Shown here: positions 1 through 4,284 of the stretch, in pieces
Numbering within the stretch: the first letter of the stretch is position 1
Layout of the letters: each line of letters begins with the position of its first letter
NCBI GenBank assembly: GCA_031287285.1
Contig: JAITTC010000230.1
Span: forward strand, 1-5,560
From: Christensenellaceae bacterium
Lineage (GTDB): Bacteria; Bacillota; Clostridia; Christensenellales; UBA1750
DNA length: 5,560 nucleotides
Reading direction: 5' to 3'
The notes under the pieces: generated by a model
Databases searched by the model: none
Told to the model about the DNA's origin: nothing
What the model saw: only the letters and a program-made list of their open reading frames with translations
Program-made: the position numbers and the translations under genes

Positions 1-21
1 CTCCTCGCAATGACGAAGAAG
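1..21 (+). repeat. REP-like dispersed repeat, copy 1 (cut by window edge)
   Basis: The window opens inside a repeat that recurs at 95-115 with 19 of 21 bases identical; the differences fall at the 13th base (A to G) and the last base. The core is CTCCTCGCAATGRCGAAGAA. The left part, which in copy 2 begins GGATTGC, lies outside the window. Right after it GAAGAAG (15-21) can pair with CTTCTTC (36-42), and GCAATCCA (23-30) is an exact inverted match to TGGATTGC (74-81) of copy 2. Elements with GGATTGC and GCAATGACG ends are widespread intergenic repeats in bacteria (from memory). Orientation is arbitrary. Confidence 0.6.
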
Positions 22-73
22 CGCAATCCAGCGCACTTCTTCCTTAAATGAAGCAGCTATTGCGCCGGCCTGT

Positions 74-115
74 TGGATTGCCGCGTCGCTTGCGCTCCTC
101 GCAATGGCGAAGAAA
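74..115 (+). repeat. REP-like dispersed repeat, copy 2
   Basis: This is the more complete copy. ATTGC (77-81) pairs with GCAAT (101-105), giving an imperfect palindrome around a G+C-rich middle, followed by the shared tail up to 115. It sits 94 bp from copy 1 in the same orientation, just beyond the 3' end of the minus-strand hydrolase gene. It encodes nothing convincing. It may be a mobile palindromic unit or form a stem in the hydrolase 3' UTR, but it has no T-run and so is not an obvious intrinsic terminator. Confidence 0.6.
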
Positions 116-138
116 TGCAGCCATGCCCCCTGCTAGCC

Positions 139-1065
139 TTATGCCCCTTCGCCCTCTCGCAGGCCGCGAAGGAAGTCCAGCAGAATGCGGCTGCCCTCGC
201 GCTCCTCGGCGAGGAGGGCGAGCTGCCCGCCCTTGCCCAGGGTCGCCAGCTGCGCGTGCGGGTAGAGGGCGCGAAGCAGCGCCTTTTCTTCATCTGGGTA
301 ATACTGGTCGTTTTCTGCCTCTAAAAGGAGGGTTTTCCCCTTCCAGCCATTCAGATCGCCGGGGGCATAGGGCAGCCTTGCATAGATGCCCGGCACGGCC
401 CTGCAGTTGAGGGCGATGTATTGCTTTTTATAGACGGCATACTCGTAGGTTTCCGCGATGAAGGCGCGCCAGAACGAAAGCGCGTCCTCGAGCTCGGGCG
501 GGCACATCCCGTGAAAGGTCTGGTAGGCCATGCGCTGGCGCATCACCTTAAACGGCGCGAAAAAGAGCTTGGAAGCTAGCTTTTTGCGCTCAACCCACTT
601 TTGCTGAATCCCCTTTGGCAGGCCCTGGGCAGGCGCGCCGCACATGCACAGCGCCATGCCCTCCACCTCGTTTGGGTAAAGGCGCACGTAGCTTTGCGCG
701 ATGAGCCCGCCGATCGCCTGCGCGATGAGCACGACCTTTTTAAGGCCCAGCCGCTCAAAGAGGGCGTGCAGGTCGCGGCAGTAGCCCTCGATGGTCTTGT
801 TCACGGCCAAGGAAAGCGCCACCACGCGGATTTCCGGAGCGATGGCCGTCAGGTATGGAAACCAGACCTCGCCATGGCCCATGCCGCTGGGCAGGAAAAC
901 CGCGGCGCGCTCCCCCTCGCCGATGTTCCAAACCGGGTAGATATTCTTTCCAATTTCGATGTTCCGCGCGGGCACTCGCTCGCGAAAGCCCTGCAGGCGC
1001 TTTACCGCCGCCTCGGGCGCGATTTGGTAGATCGTCTCGAAGGTCCTGGCCTGGATTTCGCTCAT
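139..1065 (-). CDS. alpha/beta-hydrolase-fold protein lacking the catalytic Ser (probable pseudoenzyme or non-hydrolytic member)
   Basis: A 308-residue protein, normal length for a single-domain alpha/beta hydrolase. The fold is recognisable: an oxyanion-type loop LPSGMGHGEVW (58-68), a nucleophile-elbow region LIAQAIGGLIAQ (113-124), a cap-like helical insert (about 150-235), an acid-strand region LLLEAENDQYYP (247-258) with D253, and a final LGKGGQLALL (276-285). In active members the elbow reads G-x-S-x-G-G and the last loop G-x-G-H. Here the elbow is A115-Q-A117-I-G-G, with alanine for the nucleophile, and the histidine position is G280 or Q281. The start ATG is preceded by AAGGAG (1080-1075 on the minus strand) with 9 nt spacing, and the stop is TAA. 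There is no signal peptide or membrane span. It is transcribed alone, away from the C26 hydrolase gene, from the promoter at 1105-1133. The frame is intact, so it is probably a maintained protein; ligand binding or a different chemistry are possible roles. The substrate is unknown. Confidence 0.88.
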   Translation of the reverse strand: MSEIQARTFETIYQIAPEAAVKRLQGFRERVPARNIEIGKNIYPVWNIGEGERAAVFLPSGMGHGEVWFPYLTAIAPEIRVVALSLAVNKTIEGYCRDLHALFERLGLKKVVLIAQAIGGLIAQSYVRLYPNEVEGMALCMCGAPAQGLPKGIQQKWVERKKLASKLFFAPFKVMRQRMAYQTFHGMCPPELEDALSFWRAFIAETYEYAVYKKQYIALNCRAVPGIYARLPYAPGDLNGWKGKTLLLEAENDQYYPDEEKALLRALYPHAQLATLGKGGQLALLAEEREGSRILLDFLRGLREGEGA

Positions 1066-1104
1066 GATTGAAGGCTCCTTCCGGGGCCTTGCGCCCCTTT
1101 CTTT

Positions 1105-1133
1105 ATTTTAGCCGCTGGGGGCCGCAAGCGCAA
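1105..1133 (-). promoter_or_regulatory. sigma-A-type promoter for the minus-strand hydrolase gene
   Basis: On the minus strand TTGCGC (1133-1128), a 17-nt spacer and TAAAAT (1110-1105) stand about 40 nt upstream of the hydrolase start codon. The -10 matches 5 of 6 consensus bases and the -35 matches 3. The transcript leader would contain a short GGGGC/GCCCC stem (1083-1097) before the AAGGAG ribosome binding site. The same two hexamers with the same spacing occur upstream of the decarboxylase gene. Confidence 0.55.
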
Positions 1134-1174
1134 GGCTTGGCGTGCGCGCTGCCTTGAATCCGCTTAGGGGAGGC

Positions 1175-1204
1175 TTGACGCGCGCGCGGCGCGCGGCATA
1201 GAAT
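1175..1204 (+). promoter_or_regulatory. sigma-A-type promoter for the C26 hydrolase gene
   Basis: TTGACG (1175-1180), an 18-nt spacer and TAGAAT (1199-1204), each 5 of 6 to consensus. Transcription would start near 1211, leaving a leader of about 25 nt. This rules out the upstream in-frame ATG at 1203, which lies inside the -10 box. The spacer is almost pure alternating C and G. Confidence 0.7.
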
Positions 1205-1221
1205 GGGGCATCAGAAAAAAC

Positions 1222-1227
1222 AGGAGG
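1222..1227 (+). promoter_or_regulatory. ribosome binding site that fixes the start at 1236
   Basis: A perfect AGGAGG lies 8 nt before the ATG at 1236. The alternative in-frame ATG at 1203 has no such site and overlaps the promoter. Confidence 0.85.
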
Positions 1228-1235
1228 GCCTTGCC

Positions 1236-1913
1236 ATGGAACCCCTCATCGCGATCGCGTCCACGATCAAGGGCGATACGAACCCTTCCCCCTTTTACTC
1301 GCGCGCCGTGACCCAGGCGGGCGGCAGACCCGAAGGGCTCGGCTTCACCGCAAAAAGGGATCTGCCCGGGCTCCTTTCGCGCTTTGGCGCCCTTTTGCTC
1401 ACCGGCGGAGGCGACGTTGACCCAGGCTTCTTCGGGCAGGCGCCGCACCCGGCCGCGAGGCCCTGCGTCAGGGAGCGCGACGAAACCGAGCTTCTGCTGG
1501 CCAAGGCCTTTTTCGACGCCGGCAAGCCGATTTTGGCCATTTGCAGGGGGCTGCAGGTGCTCAACGTCGCCCTTGGCGGCGACCTTCACCAGCACGTCTA
1601 CGACCTTCCCGAAACCAGGCTGCTCCACAGCAGCTTTTACCTGCGCCATCCCATCCTCATCGAAAAGGGCTCGCTGCTCAACGAGATCTTCGGCGGGCGC
1701 GAGGGGCTCGTGGTCAATTCCACGCACCACCAGGCGCTCGCGCGCGTGGCCGAAGGCCTCCACGTGATCGCGCGCAGCGAGGATGGCCTTGTGGAAGCCG
1801 TGCAGCACGGCGACAAGGTTCTGGGCACGCAGTTCCACCCGGAAAGGATGCTTAAGGAAGGCCACGCGCCGATCTTTGATTGGTTCATCGCCAAGGCCCG
1901 CGCCGGGATTTAA
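1236..1913 (+). CDS. gamma-glutamyl-gamma-aminobutyrate hydrolase family protein (PuuD-like, peptidase C26)
   Basis: A 225-residue cytosolic protein of the class I glutamine-amidotransferase fold, a usual length for stand-alone C26 hydrolases. Visible family motifs are Y21-S-R-A-V-x-x-A-G-G (21-30), LLTGGGDVDP (54-63), the nucleophile elbow AICRGLQVLN (101-110) with C103, VNSTHHQ (160-166), and the catalytic GTQFHPE (197-203) with H201 and E203. The Cys-His-Glu triad is therefore complete and the enzyme is predicted active. Characterised relatives hydrolyse gamma-glutamyl amide bonds: PuuD acts on gamma-glutamyl-GABA in putrescine breakdown, and others on folate or gamma-glutamyl dipeptides. 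The exact substrate cannot be read from the sequence, and no putrescine genes are adjacent. The gene is divergent from the hydrolase at 139-1065 and has its own promoter. No T-tailed terminator follows; a GGCGCC/GGCGCC hairpin (1919-1934) comes right after the TAA. Confidence 0.93.
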   Translation: MEPLIAIASTIKGDTNPSPFYSRAVTQAGGRPEGLGFTAKRDLPGLLSRFGALLLTGGGDVDPGFFGQAPHPAARPCVRERDETELLLAKAFFDAGKPILAICRGLQVLNVALGGDLHQHVYDLPETRLLHSSFYLRHPILIEKGSLLNEIFGGREGLVVNSTHHQALARVAEGLHVIARSEDGLVEAVQHGDKVLGTQFHPERMLKEGHAPIFDWFIAKARAGI

Positions 1914-2143
1914 GGGCTGGCGCCTGGCGGCGCCCCTATGAAGCGGGCCGCGCAAGTGCCCTGCTTCCGCATGGGGCTGCCGGGCGGGCGTATAGGCTTG
2001 AATCATCCCCCTGCCACACCGCGGCCCGCTCTGCCGCTCGCCCAAAAGAGCGCAGGGGAACGGCGCGGATTCGAGCGGAGGTTACAGGTTAGTTAAATGA
2101 AACTCCCTCGCCCCGGGCTTTGCGAAATGCGGCGAAAAAGCGC
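1914..2143 (+). other. intergenic region with several strong potential RNA stems; no gene seen
   Basis: No convincing coding frame was found. Potential stems on the plus strand are: GGCGCC (1919-1924) with GGCGCC (1929-1934), loop TGGC; an exact 11-bp inverted repeat AGCGGGCCGCG (1942-1952) with CGCGGCCCGCT (2020-2030); inside it, an imperfect hairpin (1955-1978) with loop TTCC; and, starting at the base after the long repeat ends, CTG-C-CGCTC (2031-2039) with GAGCGCAG (2048-2055). I see no motif of a known riboswitch class and no T-run, so I cannot name it. It may be a 3' UTR structure or Rho-type end of the C26 hydrolase transcript, or a small RNA. Confidence 0.4.
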
Positions 2144-2172
2144 TTGCGCGCCGGTGGAATTCCAAGTAAAAT
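2144..2172 (+). promoter_or_regulatory. sigma-A-type promoter for the decarboxylase operon
   Basis: TTGCGC (2144-2149), a 17-nt spacer and TAAAAT (2167-2172) lie 45 nt before the decarboxylase start. Transcription would begin near 2179, placing the hairpin 2183-2201 at the very 5' end of the message. The hexamers and spacing equal those inferred for the minus-strand hydrolase gene. Confidence 0.55.
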
Positions 2173-2182
2173 GGGGAAAACA

Positions 2183-2201
2183 AAAACGCCTCCGGCGTTT
2201 T
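2183..2201 (+). promoter_or_regulatory. 5'-leader hairpin adjoining the ribosome binding site
   Basis: AAAACGCC (2183-2190) pairs perfectly with GGCGTTTT (2194-2201) around a TCC loop. It ends one base before GGAGG (2203-2207), the ribosome binding site 10 nt from the ATG at 2218. CGCCTCC (2187-2193) inside the hairpin can instead pair with GGAGGTG (2203-2209), hiding that site; the two folds exclude each other. The element resembles a short bidirectional terminator, but its four T's are part of the stem and it directly abuts the translation start, so a role in message stability or translation control is more likely. Confidence 0.5.
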
Positions 2202-2217
2202 GGGAGGTGCCTTCCCC

Positions 2218-3477
2218 ATGGCGAAAGAACTGCCTTATTCCCTCGCCCAAATGCGCGAGATCATCAAGGAATTCCCCACCCCCTTCCACATCTATGACGA
2301 AGCTGCCCTGCGCGCCCGCGTGCGCGCGCTGCGGGCCGCGTTTGCGTGGAATGCTGGCTTTAAGGAATATTTCGCGGTAAAAGCGCTGCCTAACCCCGCC
2401 ATTTTGGACATACTACGCCAAGAGGGCTGCGGCATGGACTGCTCCTCCTACACGGAGCTCATGCTGGCCAAGGCGGTGGGCTCCGTGGGCAAGGAGATCA
2501 TGTTCTCGTCGAACAACACCCCGGCCGAGGAGTTCCGCTACGCAAGCCGCCTCGAAGCCATCATCAACCTCGACGACATCACCCACATCCCCTTCCTGGC
2601 CGAAAACGGCGGCATCCCAAAGACCGTCTGCCTGCGCTATAATCCGGGTGGGGATTTCAAGATCGGCGGGGAGATCATGGGCAACCCCGGGGACGCCAAA
2701 TACGGCATGACGAGGCAGCAGATCTTCGAGGCGGCAAAGGAGCTTCAGCGCCTTGGCGCCGAGCGCTTCGGCCTGCACGCCTTCCTCGCCTCGAACATGC
2801 TCGATCAGGACTATTACGCAACCCTCGCGGGCGAGCTCTTCGAGCTTGCGCGCGAACTAAACGAAGAAAGCGGCGCGGAGATCGCCTTCGTGAACCTTTC
2901 AGGCGGCATCGGCATCCCCTACAGGCCGGACGATGAGGAACCCGACCTGCCTCGCATCGGAAACGGCGTGCGCGAAAAGTACGAGGCAGTTTTTGGCCCG
3001 GCCCGTATGAAGCCCGCGATCTTCGCGGAGCTTGGCCGCTACATCACCGGGCCGGTGGGCTCCCTGGTCACCACCGCGGTGCACGAAAAGCGGATCTATA
3101 AGCACTACATCGGCGTGGATGCCTGCGCTGCCAACCTGATGCGCCCCGCCATGTACGGCGCCTACCACCATGTGACGGTTCTTGGCAAGGAAGACGCGCC
3201 GAAGACCGAAATCTACGACGTAACCGGCTCCCTTTGCGAGAATAACGACAAGTTCGCGGTCGATCGGCCCCTGCCCAGGATCGAAATCGGCGATCTGATC
3301 TGCCTGCACGACACCGGAGCCCACGGCTTTTCGATGGGCTACAACTACAACGGCAAGCTTCGCTCCAAGGAGCTGCTGCTCAAGCCCAACGGCACCGTTA
3401 CCCTGATTCGCAGGGAGGAAACCCCAGAGGACTACTTCGCGACGCTGCGCGGCCTTGGCTTTGCCATCGAGGAATGA
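2218..3477 (+). CDS. PLP-dependent diaminopimelate decarboxylase-family enzyme (LysA-like, variant active site)
   Basis: A 419-residue fold-type III PLP decarboxylase, the normal length for diaminopimelate decarboxylase, which makes lysine from meso-diaminopimelate. Visible features are YFAVKALPNP (51-60) with the PLP lysine K55; LRYNPGGD (139-146) and KYGM (161-164) of the barrel; GLHAFLASN (185-193); the phosphate-binding NLSGGIGIPY (226-235); AELGRYI (270-276), the usual EPGR; and a C-terminal beta domain with SLCENND (338-344, C340 and E341) and DTGAHGFSMGYNYNG (365-379). Oddity: canonical members read HxHxGS where this reads H187-A-F189-L-A-S, so the PLP-stacking histidine is phenylalanine. 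I recall a sizeable bacterial subfamily, annotated as diaminopimelate decarboxylase, with this same motif, so substrate assignment by name is uncertain. The ATG at 2218 has GGAGG at 10 nt; the in-frame TTG at 2200 lies before that site. It is first gene of a probable operon with the two genes downstream. Confidence 0.88.
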   Translation: MAKELPYSLAQMREIIKEFPTPFHIYDEAALRARVRALRAAFAWNAGFKEYFAVKALPNPAILDILRQEGCGMDCSSYTELMLAKAVGSVGKEIMFSSNNTPAEEFRYASRLEAIINLDDITHIPFLAENGGIPKTVCLRYNPGGDFKIGGEIMGNPGDAKYGMTRQQIFEAAKELQRLGAERFGLHAFLASNMLDQDYYATLAGELFELARELNEESGAEIAFVNLSGGIGIPYRPDDEEPDLPRIGNGVREKYEAVFGPARMKPAIFAELGRYITGPVGSLVTTAVHEKRIYKHYIGVDACAANLMRPAMYGAYHHVTVLGKEDAPKTEIYDVTGSLCENNDKFAVDRPLPRIEIGDLICLHDTGAHGFSMGYNYNGKLRSKELLLKPNGTVTLIRREETPEDYFATLRGLGFAIEE

Positions 3478-3523
3478 TCCGGCCAGCCTCGCAGACGCCC
3501 CCAAAGAAAGCGAGGCCCAAGCC

Positions 3524-3817
3524 ATGAAGACCCTCCGCAAGCTAGGCTGCCTAGGCCTGCTCCTTTGCCTGCCGCTCCTGCTCAGCGCCTGCCTGCCCGG
3601 CATCGGCGGCTACAGCGAATCTTCGCCCGCCGGCTTCTTCAACGGCGTTTGGCATGGCTGGCTGGCACCCTTTTCGCTCATCATGCAGGCCTTCGGCGCG
3701 CCCCTGCACATGTATGAAGCGGCCAACACCGGCCTTAGCTACGATATCGGCTTTTATATGGCCGTGATCTCGGGCTTCGGCGGCCTGGCGCTCGTGCGCC
3801 GGAAGAAGAAAAGATAG
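3524..3817 (+). CDS. small conserved lipoprotein / membrane protein of unknown function
   Basis: A 97-residue protein. The N-terminus has basic residues (K2, R5, K6), a hydrophobic stretch (8-20) and the lipobox LSAC (20-23), so C23 should be lipidated after signal peptidase II cleavage. The middle carries GVWHGWLAPFSLI (41-53) and Y64-E-A-A-N-T-G-L-S-Y-D-I-G-F (64-77). A second hydrophobic segment (about 73-91) ends in a basic RRKKKR tail, which predicts a membrane anchor with a cytoplasmic C-terminus. I recall similar small proteins with a W-H-G-x-x-A-P-F block and an N-x-G-x-x-Y-D-x-G-F block in many bacteria, but no function. The start at 3524 is chosen because it begins the signal peptide and has a weak GAGG (3512-3515) at 8 nt; extension to the earlier ATG at 3455 would overlap the decarboxylase. 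It lies 46 bp after that gene and 22 bp before the glutaredoxin-like gene. Confidence 0.8.
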   Translation: MKTLRKLGCLGLLLCLPLLLSACLPGIGGYSESSPAGFFNGVWHGWLAPFSLIMQAFGAPLHMYEAANTGLSYDIGFYMAVISGFGGLALVRRKKKR

Positions 3818-3839
3818 CGGTTCAAAAGGAGGAATTTCC

Positions 3840-4100
3840 ATGAAGCCCATCACCCTGTTCATGTTTGAGGCCTGCCCTTACTGCCAGGAAGCCCTGCGCT
3901 TCATCGAGGAGCTGAAGGCCGAAAACCCGGCTTACGCGGCCATCCCTTTCACGATGATCGACGAGCGGCTCGACCCCGTCACGGCCGACAAGTTCGACTA
4001 TTACTACGTCCCCACCTTTTACGTAGGCGACCAAAAGCTGCACGAGGGCGCCTCCACGAAGGAAAAGGTCAAGGCGGTCTACGACGCGGCGCTCGCCTAA
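3840..4100 (+). CDS. glutaredoxin-like thioredoxin-fold protein (CPYC)
   Basis: An 86-residue single-domain cytosolic protein, typical glutaredoxin size. The N-terminal strand ITLFMFEACPYC (4-15) carries the CPYC redox motif (C12, C15) classic for dithiol glutaredoxins. YYVPTFYVGDQKL (55-67) supplies the cis-proline P58 and following strand, and G69 lies in the usual small loop before the last helix. The predicted role is thiol-disulfide exchange. It lacks a clear glutathione-specific signature, so a thioredoxin- or NrdH-like partner is possible. A very strong AAAAGGAGG (3824-3832) lies 7 nt before the ATG. It is the last gene of the probable three-gene operon, with the terminator 22 bp beyond its TAA. 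Confidence 0.88.
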   Translation: MKPITLFMFEACPYCQEALRFIEELKAENPAYAAIPFTMIDERLDPVTADKFDYYYVPTFYVGDQKLHEGASTKEKVKAVYDAALA

Positions 4101-4122
4101 GCCGCCTTCCCCGCCTTTTTAC

Positions 4123-4155
4123 AAAAAGCGCCCAGCTCTTCGTTGGGCGCTTTTT
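4123..4155 (+). terminator. Rho-independent terminator of the decarboxylase operon
   Basis: AAAAAGCGCCCA (4123-4134) pairs perfectly with TGGGCGCTTTTT (4144-4155). The stem can extend by a G-T and a C-G pair to a TCTTC loop (4137-4141). The A-run and T-run make it usable in both directions, but on the plus strand it directly follows the glutaredoxin-like gene. It isolates that operon from the amidohydrolase gene. Confidence 0.93.
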
Positions 4156-4210
4156 ATTCCCTTTTTATGCACAATAAGCGGCCTCCGGCGGCGCGCCGTG
4201 ATGATTTAAC

Positions 4211-4238
4211 TTGACGGCCAGGCGGATTTGCTTATACT
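4211..4238 (+). promoter_or_regulatory. sigma-A-type promoter for the amidohydrolase gene
   Basis: TTGACG (4211-4216), a 16-nt spacer and TATACT (4233-4238), each 5 of 6 to consensus, lie in an A+T-rich pocket 46 nt before the start codon. Transcription would begin near 4245. The interrupted palindrome CTAA-N9-TTAG (4237-4253) overlaps the -10 end and start point and could be an operator, though it is short. Confidence 0.7.
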
Positions 4239-4284
4239 AACTATTTAGATTAGCAGCACTAAACTTTTGGGGGAGGCGGCGGGA

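Noticed and set aside
15..42. GAAGAAG / CTTCTTC hairpin as terminator for the minus-strand hydrolase gene
   Set aside because: There is no T-run after the stem in the minus direction, and part of it lies in the dispersed repeat.
1..115. CRISPR array from the two repeat copies
   Set aside because: Only two imperfect copies are seen, with a spacing too long for a CRISPR spacer and no cas genes.
601..1071. Plus-strand open frame of 156 codons inside the alpha/beta hydrolase gene
   Set aside because: It is antisense to a recognisable hydrolase fold and contains no motif of its own.
1083..1109. Terminator-like GGGGC-CTTGC-GCCCC followed by a T-rich run on the plus strand
   Set aside because: No plus-strand gene ends before it, the stem is only five pairs, and the T-rich part is the -10 region of the minus-strand promoter.
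1164..2045. Long minus-strand open frame (293 codons) antisense to the C26 hydrolase gene
   Set aside because: It mirrors a gene with complete family motifs, its translation resembles no known fold, and G+C-rich codon use produces such antisense frames readily.
2056..2217. Lysine riboswitch or T-box upstream of the decarboxylase
   Set aside because: The conserved core sequences of these elements are not visible, and the inferred leader is too short (about 39 nt).
2899..3603. Minus-strand open frame of 234 codons across the decarboxylase 3' half
   Set aside because: It has no recognisable motifs and no good ribosome binding site, and lies antisense to a clearly real gene.
4186..4198. CGGC-GGCGC-GCCG hairpin between the terminator and the amidohydrolase promoter
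   Set aside because: The stem is only four pairs in G+C-rich sequence and has no T-run.
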